Shown here piece by piece: positions 46,265 through 58,898 of a stretch of DNA of 64,000 nucleotides. The notes beneath the pieces were generated by a model, which ran no database searches, had not been told where the DNA came from, and was given only the letters and a program-made list of their open reading frames with translations. A program made the translations under genes and the position numbers. The DNA comes from Dendrolimus kikuchii (Eukaryota; Arthropoda; Insecta; Lepidoptera; Lasiocampidae), in assembly GCA_019925095.2 (NCBI GenBank), contig CM034402.1:13651501-13715500 (forward strand), read 5' to 3'. Each line of letters begins with the position of its first letter. Within the stretch, counting starts at the first letter, position 1.

Positions 46265-46530
46265 TACATACATACATAGCTTCACGCCAGTTCCCTTGCG
46301 GGGTAGGCACCAACAACAGAGCGCCATTTAGGCTTATTCTTACACACCTCACTTGCTTCTTTCACATTCATAACTCTTGTCATGCACGCTCGTCTGTTGT
46401 TAAGGCTCCTGACATCACCTTCTGCTAGTACACGATCAATTTGATCATGGAAAGTGTGTCGTGGCCTTCCACGACTTCTGCATCCATCCACTTTTGCATT
46501 GTATATCTGTTTAGTCTTTCTTTCATCATG
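46265..46530 (-). mobile_element. 266-bp LINE tail insertion with (TATG)n 3' end
   Basis: Flanked by an exact 12-bp duplication, 'caactagtgaca' (46253-46264 and 46531-46542). On the minus strand it encodes 'HDERKTKQIYNAKVDG', 'RSRGRPRHTFHDQIDRVL', '[20 protein letters not shown]' and '[16 protein letters not shown]', then a stop and a (TATG)n tail. This is the C-terminal end of a LINE reverse transcriptase; the GRGRPR-x-T-F-x-D-Q pattern is one I recall from RTE-like elements. Frame and residues are intact over the copied part, so it is fairly young. Confidence 0.92.
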
Positions 46531-46542
46531 CAACTAGTGACA

Positions 46543-48542
46543 GAGGAATATTATAAAGAAAATTATGTAAACAACATATTCGAACATGGCATACTCGTAC
46601 TACCCGCTTCCCTCATCACTTTCCTGCTTACTGCTATGGAAGTGGGCTCATTTTAAATGGGAAGTGAGTAATTTTTTTATGTCAACACGTCGTTGTGCCG
46701 TTTAATCGCGTATTCAAGACAATCGAGAAATGCAGCAAAATTTTATTTTATATTGAATCATTCGTTATTAGGCATAGAATTAAGAAGGTTGCAATAAAAT
46801 CTTGACATCTTTTTAAAATATTAGACAAACATTTAAATTTTATTTATTGGTATCTCTATTTCAAATTTTCTTTCTACAAATTCTATGGAGCAAGAAATAG
46901 TTACACTTTGATAAAGTTATTAATATATTAGTACACGGCTTAATTGGACTTTTTGTATGAAAATAGTAGCGTAGTAAACAATGAGTTATGTGCGTTACTT
47001 GTAATTATTTTGACTTGAGAAAATGTTAATTTTCTTTTTTAAATTTAATTAAAAGCGTGGCGTTTACCTAATTTACACTATTTTGTACATTTTTATATTT
47101 ATAACATACTTACTAAAGTTTCATATGTTTTTATGCAATCTCAATATGTGGAAATCTACTTGTAACTGCGAAGTTTTAATTTGCCTTTTATTACTATTTT
47201 CTGAGGTTCCAAGCCCAATTCCATCTTTCATTCTCTTATCCTACACTACCTAGTTGCAACAAAGACTTTATTAAAAACATATTTTGTTTGCATGTTTCTG
47301 TCTTCTTTACGGCTTCGCGAATGAACCGATTGTTGTGATATCTGATGTATTAGGTATTAGGTATATTACACAAGCATATATAATTGCATGCACATATGTG
47401 CACAAGTCACGTACAGGCTTCCGATCACCACCTCTATAGCTGGCAACCATCGCGACCCGCGCTTGAATGAGTAGTTGGAACTAGAGGAGTGCAATCGTGG
47501 TAATTGAAGTGTGAGAGATTCTCATCGGTAAACCTGCGCACAACTTTTTATGTACCTACCTTCGATTAAGGCGATGAACATAATTTGAGTTTTTATTCCA
47601 GTAAAAAAAATCTTTCTGAAGGATTGCAAGTGAAGCCGCGTGATGGTCCTAGTCATTTATTTGAAAATGTTTTTATATGAAAAAGTAACTATTGTTTATT
47701 TCTTTTTTATCGTGTCATCAACTCTTTTATTTCAAAATAATATATTAATATCAGTCTCCATCGGTACTGCCAGTCTTGGATCTTTCCATATTAAAATAAC
47801 AGTAGATTCCCTGTATATATAGAAAAATATATCGTATGAAATTATGTTGTTTGGCAGTGAAATAACTATATTCGACAGGGATTTCATTTCTATTCATATG
47901 AAATATATCTAAGGGTTTTGGACTCTGTTAAACTTAGAGAAAAGCAGAATCCTTTGATCATTTATCAAGTACGGTTAATACTTACTTTGTCTTGTCCCAA
48001 ATGTTGACTTGATGTGTTTTGTGAACGTTCTATACAACCTTTTTATTCTTAGTTCAACAACGGTGGGGTACTTTCTAAATAAAAGAAGTTTTATTTAAAA
48101 AGATGCCCTTGGGAGCGAGTTGAGACTTATTAACCTTTGAAACATCTTAAAATGTGCTATTATTATTCAATTACATGTAGCGACATCTTTTTCTGACCCT
48201 TAAATTTATGTAATTAAAACCAGGAAAATGAATGAAGTATTTCAAAAATTAGGATAAGGACGTAACTTTGTATAAGAATAGGTCCAATGGTTTAACTGAA
48301 TTCATAACTAGTATAGCAATCTTAATGTAAGGTCAGTTGTTTGGGTACTAGACTGCAGTGTAAGATTCCGTACGTGTGAAATTCCAAAATGCACTATTTG
48401 GTTACAAAATAGACTTCATCAACCGAAATAGAATTTACCTACCTGCTAAATTGTGTTTATATAAACCTTGTATATCTAAGTTTCAAGAAAAATTCCTGGG
48501 ACATACCTAAATAGACAGACGGGTGGATGGTTTTAATCTATC
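46543..48542. other. Non-coding stretch
   Basis: No supported gene. Short frames at 46441-46656 and 47640-47822 are hydrophobic and AT-driven. 'ttcgcgaatgaaccgattgt' near 47313 resembles a repeat core but has no second copy here. Confidence 0.4.
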
Positions 48543-49077
48543 TATAATATTATAAAATTCTAAACATGCCGTGTCTGGACATTGAAGCTATTTAAAAAAA
48601 CAACTGAAGTACACTATATAAACAATGGTGAACGCGATGCATTTTTTTTAGATTTTCTGTCTGTTTGTTCGGGATTCGCGTAAAATCTATTGGGCCGGTG
48701 TCGATGCGGTTTTCGCTGATCGACAGCAAATTTCTAGACTTAAAATCTGCGCTACTTTTTATCACGGCAATCCCGCGGGTATTTTTCTGGGTATTATTTA
48801 AAATGGCCATAGATACTAAACAAAAATCGAATTTCAATGTTATTTTTTTACTGATCGATAGCAAATTTAATGTAATAAAATGTGTATATATTTTTATCCC
48901 AGGAATCCTGCGGGAATTTTCCCGGGAACGGTTTATAGTTGTTCAAGTGTGTAAAAATTAGCTTATTCCGACACAGTTTACACTAAACGATTTTTTTAAA
49001 TGCTGCGATCCTTTGTGCTCCGGGAATCCCGGGGGAATTTCAAGTCAAGTGTGGACGAAGTCGTAGGCATGTCCTAG
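48543..49077 (+). repeat. Repeat family A, copy 3 (longest)
   Basis: From 'tataatattataaaattcta' and 'catgccgtgtctggacattg' through 'ctgatcgacagcaaatttct' to 'caagtgtggacgaagtcg' and 'gtcctag'. The 'ctgatcga.agcaaatt' block occurs twice (48716 and 48852), making this copy longer than the others. A loose partial copy follows at 49245-49345. Confidence 0.85.
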
Positions 49078-49114
49078 TATAGAAATCTATAACATTATAA
49101 AAATGTAGTCTTTT

Positions 49115-49210
49115 AATATTTTCTTAAGTTCTCGCGACTTGTATACATAATAAAAACCAACATCAATTAAATTTCGGCGCTTAAAACCGTTAAAACGTAG
49201 TTTTATTATG
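49115..49210 (+). repeat. Repeat family H, copy 2 (internally deleted)
   Basis: Joins 'tcttaagttctcgcgacttg' to 'gcttaaaaccgttaaaacgt' with about 30 bp between, while copy 1 has a longer interior. Confidence 0.75.
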
Positions 49211-50774
49211 TAGTCTTTTGTTTTTTACATTTTTTTGTTTGTCGATTTGTTCGGGATTCACGTAAAAAATACTATCCAATTTCGATACGGTTTTCGATGA
49301 TCGATAGAAAATTCCCGGACATACAATCTACAGCAATTTATTACACCGAGAGATTTAAATTGGCTAGATCGAAAAAATTTAACTCTTCTAAAAAATCTTT
49401 TATAAAACAATTGTAGTTGAGTATGCTTTTAGTAACATTACTTATTCCGAGTTTTGACAGGAATTTCTAGGATTCATGCATTTTCTTACTAAAAAATCCA
49501 TTACCCTGCTGAAAATAACACTTAATTTTGTTTTTATTAAAATACCTGTAATCTTTGTTACCTGTCCAACGTAGACAAAGTTGCGAGCAAATGCTAACAA
49601 ATTTCTGTTTTAGCCATCTGGTTTATATAAGTTGAGGTTTTCTTTCTACACATGGAGACTACCTGTGCGGGCGCGATGCGATGGCCAGAAGAAGGTAAAA
49701 GAGACGAAGAGGAAAACACTTACTTCGCCACCAGTTTGCATACCCACCTTCCCCCGGAAATTATACACACAAACTAGGATTCACATTTAATGCGAGTTAA
49801 ATTATTTAATTATATATTTAGGTGTTTTCTTTAATTCGCGATCCAACAGCGGCAATATAGACGACGACAATATCTACAATCATTTGTTTCTCAGCTTATT
49901 CTTGTTTTAAATTGAGTTTTTTCTCGATGACAAGGAGGTGACATAGAATTTGCGAAGAAGGATTTCCTTGGCTCAACCAACCTACGTGTATTTTAAAGAT
50001 TCTTTAATCTACACGTACGTATAAAATAAATGGGTAAGATCTTAATAAACGAGAACATTCTAGAATAATACAGAACATTATGTGGGACAAATGTATACAA
50101 TTGTACATTATTCCAGTGTCGGAAATAGAGCAGGCCTTTGTTTAACAGCGGGACACTAATGTGCTCTTTCGGAGTTTAATTAATAATTCACAATAATGTC
50201 TGACTACTACGTGGACGGCGCTGCCTTGGGCTACACATATATATTTCCATATAACACTACCCTATATATTTAGAAATTAATTGCTAATGAATTTATAACA
50301 ATGAGATGTTAGACAAAGGTATAATGACTAGTGGTCGAACCTGCAAGATAATGGTAATATTAGTACGAATTAGGTAACATCTGCTTCATTCATTTTACCT
50401 ATGAAATATGCTTTGCTATATTTATGTCTACCGTCCCATAAAAATAAGGAAAATGTTGACTTTGGCTAACGCCTTGATGACTATGCTCCTATAGAACTGC
50501 AATATATTTATTGTAGATGTGTAATGCAACACTCAATCATCGTAAAGTTTTGCCGAACATTATAATTTCTATACTTTCTTTACGATTTGAAAATATGGTA
50601 GCAATAGAGTCTACTTCAAATTACACCTGATAGCTTAGATTAGGTATATCAATTACCTTATTGACATGAATATACTGCTTGGTGTCCTATTTCATAACTT
50701 TGACCCTTAGTTGTTGACGGCATCAAACGAAGTAATTCAGCGTATACTTTAATTTTATAAATAATTAAATTATA

Positions 50775-50860
50775 ATATTTTCTTAAGTTTTCGCGACTTG
50801 TATACATAATAAAACTACGTTTTAACCGCGCTTAAAACCGTTAAAACGTAGTTTTATTAA
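50775..50860 (+). repeat. Repeat family H, copy 3, with perfect inverted repeat
   Basis: Same head as copy 2. 'aataaaactacgttttaac' (50808-50826) and its exact complement (50840-50858) surround 13 bases, so the copy is almost all stem. Confidence 0.88.
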
Positions 50861-50871
50861 TAATTAAATTA

Positions 50872-51125
50872 TTCGTGGTTAGCACAATCGAATCCTTGCA
50901 CCACTTAGACAGTTTTCTAACCTAATGTGCATAGTGCTATAATTACCACTTACTAACGGTGAAGGAAACATCGTGATGATACCTGCACATCGAGATAACC
51001 GAAGTGTCAAATCCGCCAATAAGCCTTGGACAAGCTTGGCGGGTATACTGACCACTCCCCTTTAAATGGAAGATCCGAACCGAGAAGTGGGACGTATATG
51101 GGCTAACATTATTATCTATTTTATT
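50872..51125 (+). mobile_element. tRNA-derived SINE, copy 2
   Basis: Matches copy 1 (35811-36085) from 'caccacttagacagttttct' through 'acaagcttggcgggtatact' to 'tatgggctaacattattatc'. The A-box half of the head is degraded. 49350-50770 before it shows nothing. Confidence 0.75.
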
Positions 51126-53345
51126 ATTTATAAAGACTTGCTTTTTTTTAAATGTACATTAAGCTCTGAAAATAGTCTATACAACCTTGATATGTTACGT
51201 AGTAAACTATATTATGGGTATAATAACATTATTGTTGGCAATTTACGAAATTAAAAACATCAACAGCGCAAAACTTGTTATCTTAGTTGATACAGCGCCT
51301 CTGAAATATTAACTTTAGCTGTTTAATTTAATTGACTAACAAGAACACAGCTTGTTAGGAAGGATTTCTTAGCGGATTTTATAATTATTGAATAACTAAA
51401 GAGATTAAGAAACTTTGATTTCTTGGTTAAGTCAGGTAATCTAACTTTTTAATCTCAAAGCCGCTAGGTAAAAAGCATCAAAATAATTATTATTAAAATA
51501 TTTTAATTCGAAATAAAATATTAGAAACATTAATTTGGTAATGATTTTTTTTCTTATAGTTATCCTAATACGTCGTGGTGAAAATATAGCGAAAGCATTC
51601 TCATCTCATTTCAAGAACGTAGATTCGCATTTTGACAGAAAACATATACCTCTTGTAGGATATCTCTGTCCCCATGTATAGACCTATATGAGTGTTTTCT
51701 GTCGTTTATGCACCGGGAAGTGCTATGATGAAATCTAATTATTTGGTACGTGGCCATCCTACCGAATAAGAATTAATATCTGCTTTCTATCTCGTAGAAG
51801 AACCCTCCGATTGCAAGACCAATTCACTCGGCCACTTGTTTTAAATGATATGCAACAACGATACAAATGGTGTGACTAATTCCAGGTTTCTACATATACC
51901 CAATGTACATTTATTTGCCTTACTACTGGTTAAAAGTTGGCAGTAACTCCATAACAGTAATGTCAAATATCTATTGTCAAAGTATAATAATGGATAGTAA
52001 GATACAATAGAGAATCTATCAATAGGTTGGAGCCTCGGGCGGCAGATTTTAGCGCCGGCAATTTAGGGCCAAATTTGCTTTTAATGTTTTATAGAAATCA
52101 AAGTCATACATAATAAAAATATTAGGACAATAGTGCATAAATCATTAAGTCACAATTTAATTGACAAACAAGTTGTAATTAATATGATTGTTAACTACGG
52201 TAGAGGTTAGTAGGGATGGTGATATTTGAATAGCCTACAGACGGCAAATGTGTAAATCCGCCACTAGTACCTAAGATATAGAATTCCGGTATGTGAATGA
52301 ATATTTCCTAGATAGTATACGTGTAAATAATAACTTGATCCAGCTTTTATTGATGTGTGAACCTAGAGAAGTAACAAGGTTAACTTATTATACATAGTGT
52401 CCGATATTTTATTATCTCATATAGATCACAGTATAGGTATTATATATTTAATTAAATAAGTCGAAAGCAAATCTAGTATTAATAACAACACAAAGGAGAT
52501 AAAGAATAGCAGTATCACGAGTTTAATAAAACGCTCTCATACATCCATACAGCGTGCAGCCTAATATTGGTCGTCCCAAATCCCTTCAATAACCCCGAAT
52601 ACGAGGTTAATTAAACAAACAAATGCCCGAAAATTCATATATTATTTCCCAAGTCACTGTATGTGATTTTTATTTGCCAATGTCGGAAAAGCTCGAATTT
52701 ACCTAAGAGGTTTTTCCATTTTCCCCGGTTCAAAGGTTGGGAAAGTATTATAATATGCATACGCTGGCAATCAAGAGGCCCATTTATATCCATTATAATG
52801 TGGGCAATACGTCAAAGTTGAAAAACCACGTATACTTAACATGCGAATTACTTTATTTAAATAACGTTTAGTATTATAGGTATTATACCAACATTGCGGA
52901 CTATTCTGTATTGTTATGTAGATAAAGTTTTAATTTTTTTTATTTTTCCTAATCATCTTAGCGTTAAATCACGGTTGCGTTCGGAACGTCCATCTCAGAG
53001 CCAGGGGTCTGTTTACCTGCTTTTCCTTCTCCACTCAACGCGGTCTTCGGCATTCTTTTCATTTTCCCTATCTAGACACAGGGAAAGTAGAAAACCATTG
53101 CAAAGTAGCCCGTACACATCGAAAGATTCCCTAAAAAAAACCAAAGTCCTCTACTTTTTGTCATTTGACTACAAAATTCTAAAAAGCATTCGAAATAAAA
53201 TACCCCATATCTAATACACCACTTAGCGGATCTTGTTCAAATAATTTTCCTAAAAGGTATGTTTTAAACTCTATCGCCTAAAGATTCGATAATAAATTTA
53301 ATCGATTACTACTCTTTGATTTACTCTATTTCTGATTTTATCATT
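51126..53345. other. Non-coding stretch
   Basis: No repeat pairs or motifs recognised. A 106-codon frame at 52894-53214 is rich in serine, lysine and phenylalanine and has no domain or context to support it; I do not call it a gene. Confidence 0.4.
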
Positions 53346-53560
53346 ATATCCTAGTAGTAGAATATGCCACAAAGGCAAGCAAAGGAATCTTTAGTTCATA
53401 CAGCCAATTCTGAGGTATAAGTCTTCGTATAGAGCGCATTTGTATTTTAGGTTACATACAACTTACACCATTCAACGGAGTTCTTGTGAAAACTCGAAAG
53501 AACACCTTTGACTATACAGTTAACATTTCTCACAATAACGAATAATTGTAATAAATGTTC
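53346..53560. repeat. Repeat family F, copy 2
   Basis: Same order as 9855-10075: 'gccacaaaggcaagcaaagg', 'tacagccaattctga', 'aagtcttcgtatagagcgca', 'caccattcaacgg', 'tttctcacaa'. 53561-54070 after it shows nothing. Confidence 0.8.
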
Positions 53561-54072
53561 ATTTTAACGAATAAATATTCATTTTAGAGTGATTTTATAA
53601 ACTTTTAGAACATAAAACTGCACAACGTCCCCTTTCAGTTCCCCCCAAAAACTTCTTATCATTACACCCTTTAAAAATTAAGGGAGGCAGGGAGCATAGA
53701 TAATCAAAACGACTTAAAAAAAAATAACTCCAAACATATTGTAGGAAACCTACATAGACACTGGCTATTTGTAAGCCTCGTTATTTTACAATAAAACCCT
53801 GTGCCTAATAATATTGTCAGTTGCTATTTAACTGTTGATGTGAAATATTAAATTTAATTAATACAAAATATGGTCCAAGTTAAGTGCATTTTTCATTATA
53901 TAGACAGACTCGCATACACCAGCTAAGCATTATTACAGACTGCTCTGAAATAAAAAACTCATTTAAAGGACATCGATATGATTTTTCGAGATCTGAATAG
54001 GGGTATTCCGCATGACGATAGACTTATAAAAAATTCAACCCTTGCGGTTGGTTACATCTATATACTATTTTA

Positions 54073-54420
54073 TAGTTAGAGTACAGCTGACAAGCAGATA
54101 GCCCATCTGACGGAAAGCGGTTACCGTCGCCTATGAACGTTTGCAACACTAGGGATGTCAACAACGCGCTGCCGGCCCCGAAGAATGTTTATGACACCCT
54201 TATTAAAGAACATCATATTGTAGCGCTGTGGGAAAACCACGGCTGGGAGCTCATTCCAAATCCCCAGGACACGCAAGAGAAACGTTCTAGTGAACCGTTG
54301 CGTACAAGAGCGAAACGGCTCTAGGAAGTGGGGATGAGCGCCCAGCCGATGGCGTGCGGTGCGGTGGTAAAAGGAAGACGAAGGCACCAATCTGAACAGT
54401 TCCTCATCATACATCTATAA
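54073..54420 (+). repeat. Repeat family E-prime, fullest copy
   Basis: From 'cagctgacaagcagatagcc' and 'gaaagcggttaccgtcgcct' to 'ggaagtggggatgagcgccc' and 'acagttcctcatcatacatc'. Open frames on both strands (63 and 97 codons) match nothing I know. 54421-55475 after it shows nothing. Confidence 0.75.
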
Positions 54421-55479
54421 TATAGCGACCATACATACGTATCATGTAGCGGCATGTAGATAACGTATTCTATATCAATTTTATCCATATCGACCCAGTA
54501 ATTTCAGAAAAAATGACTATGACATACAAAGAAAGGTGTACAACCGGACGGGCAAATAGACGGATATGACAAAAACGCAAGGATTCTTTCGTTTTGTACC
54601 AAAATGCCTGTGGAACTTAAAATATTACTGATTTTAAATACATTAACAAAACCTAATGATGGATATCAAAGCGTCACGGTAACCAACCGGGCTTGTTCTT
54701 GATAACCTGACGGGTGACCGATCACTTTCCGAAACATTGGCTATGATCAACAAGCTACTTTATCTTTGCCAAAGAACAGACTTCTTTTAATCAAAGCAAG
54801 TGTTAAATACTGCAATGTTAGAACGAGAACCACTAGCTTGGGATTGTATACCATAAAGTGTATTACATAAAATATTGCTCTTTTCACTGAATAATATGGT
54901 AACATGGTAGTGCAATACTACTGCAGTAGTTAAAAATTTATAAAATACAATAATTCAAATGGGCAAAAATCTAAAGGGCATACTTGTAGATCTAAACGTC
55001 GACATGTATTTGTCTTGAAGATTTTCTAGTTTCGGAATAACATTTCGTTTATATCATGCTCGGCCACTCATGTCTCTCGGGTAGAGAAAGTTACGGTCAC
55101 GTATAGGGAATGTATTTTTACTATTCGCTTTGTGACCTCTCCAGCATTTGAGCCTTTCTCGCTAAATTGGAAAAATCTTTCGGGTTGTATTCACGGAAAG
55201 TTTTGTGTAAACACTTAGCCATATATTGCACAAAGCTCTCGTACAAATGAAACCTTTTTACTTATTCACAATTTATTCTTCAAAATTACTTTAAGAGCAA
55301 TGTGAATAATTTCCTACAATGGACTTTTTTCATAATAGCGTTATAATTTAATGGGAATTCTTAAGATTTCAAAAACCACACAAGTGCGTTTTGCATCGCA
55401 AACAATAAAAGGTTCCATAGTAGTGACAAGCAAGCATTAACTGTTTAGTTCGGGGGAAACTTAAAAGAACTTGTAAGAA

Positions 55480-55735
55480 GAAAATGCAAGGTTGGCCATA
55501 GGCCGTCGGAGCTAGAGGTGAATGCTCAAGCGAACCCGCAGCCCAGACATACAATGTCTGGAGGAACGGCGAGAGGTTTTAGTGGGTGTCCTCCCGATCT
55601 GGGTGACAATAGCAGATCTCTGGAAGTGCTAGTGCCTCCCCAACGTCACGAATACTACATACCCCCACAGTGATTCCCGGTGATAAGTCCTCAATAGGAA
55701 TTCCCCTCGAAAAAAAAGAAAAAATGCCATTTGTC
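55480..55735 (+). repeat. Retroelement 3' UTR-like block with A-tail
   Basis: GC-richer than its flanks; includes 'aacccgcagcccagacatac', 'ggcgagaggttttagtgggt' and an A-rich end at 55708-55725. I recall such strings from LINE 3' UTRs in Lepidoptera, but the family is not identified. Confidence 0.45.
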
Positions 55736-55761
55736 AATATTTACGCAACATTATTGTATCA

Positions 55762-56613
55762 TTAACCGACTTCAAAAAGGAGGAGGTTCGTTACTCGATT
55801 TCTCCGTCAACAGTGGATCGATGTTCAAAATGTTTCTTTTAATCTAATACTCCCAAATTGGTCCCATTGTCACCATGTCAGGATCGACAAGTGGGTTCCA
55901 AGGAATTAGAGAAACTCACGAAAATTGTTAACCAACTTCTTCGTAATACGATATCTTCACCAATTGTAAACCATTTTCAAATAGTTTTTTTACTCGTAAG
56001 TGTATACTTCCAAAGTAGTCCCATGGTTACCAAGTCAGGACCTCATGAGTGATCGGATCCCAGGGGTATCGAGTATTAAAGAATGCCGTAGGACCTAAAT
56101 TCTTAGAAAAAGCTTGTATACGCGTGCTAGTAATACACTTTCTACAGGCGCTTCATTTCTTTGTAGGCATATTACGCGATTTCTCCGTCAATTGTGGACC
56201 GATTTTCAAATTGTTCTTTTTAAATCCCGAGATGGTCCCATAGTCACCAAGTCATCAAGAAATTGAGAGCAACCCTTGTTGAAGAGTATATTACACCCAA
56301 GAGTGAGATGGCAAATTTGTAAACGGGTGCCAATTGTACAATATCTATAAGTGCTTAATATATTATTTCTAAAGCTATTGAAGTATTTGCGCAACTAAAA
56401 AGTAAAAAAAAAATAACAAAAACCAAACCGACTTCACACTAAAAACCAAAAAAAAATATTTAACCGACTTCTTTATATAACATCTCGAAGTGGAAGTAAA
56501 TTTGTTGTTGTTCTTTTATGTTTTACTTGTCACAGACTTCGAGATATTGTAGAAATAAGTCGGTTAAATATTTATTTTTTGGTTTTTAACGTGAAGACGG
56601 TTTTGTTTTTGTT
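55762..56613. repeat. Repeat family J with terminal inverted arms
   Basis: Opens 'aaccgacttcaaaaaggagg', a well-known lepidopteran repeat head. Inside, 'cgatttctccgtcaa' (55797, 56178) and 'tcccat.gt.accaagtca' (55863, 56020, 56232) recur. The right part is an inverted repeat with arms 56415-56470 and 56557-56613 built on 'aaccgactt' and a 'taaaaaccaaaaaa' run. Confidence 0.65.
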
Positions 56614-56634
56614 AAAAAAAATTAAACATATTTA

Positions 56635-56850
56635 GATGAGTGTTTTTAAATTCCAGTATCTTGTACTTTTCAAAATTTTCTACATTGTAGTTAAAAAGTT
56701 AGGAAGGGGGGACAAAATGTTCTCAAATTTGAGAGCTAATATCTCGCTACCTATTGACTTCATAAAAAGTCCTTTATCTTTATTTATTCAAGATGTGCTC
56801 AGCGGTATTCCACACAACTATGTCTGGTCTCAATCTATGATGGTTCAATA
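56635..56850 (+). repeat. Repeat family G, copy 2
   Basis: 'ctacattgtagttaaaaagt', 'aaaatgtt' and 'gagagctaatatctcg...attgactt' correspond to the diverged piece at about 10850-10930. No protein supported. 56851-57480 shows nothing. Confidence 0.45.
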
Positions 56851-57482
56851 AATAATAAATTCAACCCTTAATCGCAAACTGTGTGCGAATTAATATGAAT
56901 TATATTCCAACAAATCCTTACAGAACTTCTTAAGTGTTTGGAAATATCTCAGCACAGTTTGCTAGTAACATTTGTAATAAAAACCTTATGCGTGTTTGTC
57001 CCTTGTGGCTTTGCCATACATCTATTTCGTTAGTTTCCGCCGAGTCACGGACCCGGTCGTTTGTCATCCTGATCTTATTGAGGGCTAAATTTCAGTGACC
57101 GTCCCCCACCTCCTCTTATCTCTGTGATATTTTCATAATTCCTCATAAAAGATATGTTCGGCAACTTGATGTCCCGCCATATTGCTGGCCGTAAAGTTGA
57201 AATGGCTGAGATTATGACAACAACAAACTAGGATATACATTACATATTCAACCAACGAAATTTCCCCTGTGAAATATGATTTTTCGTGTAAAACAGATCA
57301 TCTCATTACGGGGAAAATTATTTTGGGGTTTTTTTTACGAACATGCAAAAGATGGACTTTGTTTTCTTTTAAAGGTTCCGTAGTAATTTTGGCAATAATG
57401 AAAACAGCATGTTTAAATCGTGTCCATCCGTCCGTCCATTCATCCTTCAGCCCATTAAGGGAGTAAACACAAGTGTCTTCGT

Positions 57483-57665
57483 ATTTTCATTACATCTGAA
57501 CGAGCTTTTGCCCGCGGCTTAGATCGCGTTAAAAAAAGCCATGTTAAAAAATAATCAATGTGCTATTCCAGACTATAATCTATCCCTGTGCCAAATTTAA
57601 TACAGATCCGTTTAGCCGTTCTAGCGTGATTGAGCACCAAACATCCATCCAAACAATCGCATTTA
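57483..57665 (+). repeat. Interspersed repeat, family I
   Basis: Opens 'gagcttttgcccgcggctta', then 'ccagactataatctatccct' and 'ccgtttagccgttctagcgt', ending 'atccatccaaacaatcgca'. Familiar from many lepidopteran genomes. One copy here. Confidence 0.7.
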
Positions 57666-57944
57666 TAATAATATTATTATTAAATATGCAATTTTACTAT
57701 GTAGCTGTGCAATTAATAGTAAAATTAAAACGTGCCAGTTGAAAAATAAATCAGGTAAAAACCACGTCAAATAAACGGCATGAAGAGATTAATGATAGTA
57801 GATGAGGCAATAGGTAGCAAAACGTAGCGAAGGGAAATCTATCCTTATCTGCCTTCCGCTATAAGGAACTAGGAGAAATAGATCATAGTTATATGTATTT
57901 TTTTCTTCAATTACAAATCCTATTATATTTTATAGATGGATAGA

Positions 57945-58040
57945 TAGATAACACTTTATTGAACACAAATACAAAAATGAACTTACAGAAATCTATATCT
58001 ACTTATGTACAAAGGGCGGTCTTATCACTAAAAAGCTATA
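57945..58040 (-). repeat. LINE 3' end, minus orientation
   Basis: Read on minus: 'gataagaccgccctttgtac', then 'aataaagtgttatctatcta'. The same end, on +, is at 60525-60642. Confidence 0.8.
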
Positions 58041-58274
58041 TTGTACATTGTTCAAACAATTATTATACTCTTACTCTGAACCTATAACAATGTTATATTT
58101 ATATTGAATCTTCTTTTAAATATCATAATGAGGTTTATTGTTTCTTAGAAAAAGGTATTTTTACTTTGGATTAATATATTATGCTTCCGAGAAGATAAAA
58201 TCATAATTTTATAAAACCTTTAACCCTCTTTTGATGTTAATTTTCATTATCATATAATTAATACTGATGTAAAT

Positions 58275-58650
58275 TTATAATATTATAAAATTCTAAATAT
58301 GCCGTGTCTGTAGTACATTGAAGCTATTAACAAAAAAAACAACTGGAATAAGCGATGGAGAACACAATGTATTTTTTTTTCTTGTCTTTTGTAGGGTATT
58401 TCGATGTATAGATAGATTTCATAGATTTCGATAGGGATTAGATTAGATTTCGCCAGCTAATTCTTAGAGTTAAAATCTGCGCCAATTTTTATACCGGGAA
58501 TCCCGCGGGAGCAGTTTGAAGTTTTTCGGGTGCATAAGAATTAGCTTCTTACGACAGTTTTCACTAAAACGATAGCTGCGGTACTCTGCTTCCCAAAAGT
58601 CCCGCGGGAATTTCAAGTCAAGCGTGAACGAAGTCGCGGGCATATCCTAG
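58275..58650 (+). repeat. Repeat family A, copy 4
   Basis: From 'ttataatattataaaattct' and 'atgccgtgtctg' to 'aagcgtgaacgaagtcgcgg' and 'atatcctag'. The middle 'gatagatttcatagatttcg' part is specific to this copy. Confidence 0.85.
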
Positions 58651-58664
58651 ATATAATTAAATTC

Positions 58665-58898
58665 GCCAGGTGGTAGGGCATTTGCCCGACTGGATGGCTA
58701 CCGCCCCTAGTCTAAAGTATGTCGCCATAACAACCTGGAGTTGTGTTCCGGCATTAGTGACCAGGTTCCAGTCTCCCTTAAGAGAGCAGCAGAGCATTTG
58801 TAGCAACTTTGCTGTTGCAAATGTCCATAGGCGATGGTAACCGCTTTCCATCGAGTGGGCCGTCTGCCTGTCTGCTGATCTCCTGCAATAAAAAAAAA
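58665..58898 (+). repeat. Repeat family E, copy 4
   Basis: From 'gccaggtggtagggcatttg' to 'tctcctgcaataaaaaaaa'. It lies 14 bp after family A copy 4. 58900-59625 holds no recognised feature; the 76-codon minus frame at 58960-59190 is unsupported. Confidence 0.82.

Noticed and set aside
46441..46656. 71-codon plus-strand frame
   Set aside because: It overlaps the LINE tail insertion on the opposite strand and continues into unrelated sequence.
52894..53214. 106-codon frame, the longest unassigned one downstream of dpr
   Set aside because: Low-complexity S/K/F-rich product, no domain, no conserved neighbours; could be an old repeat.
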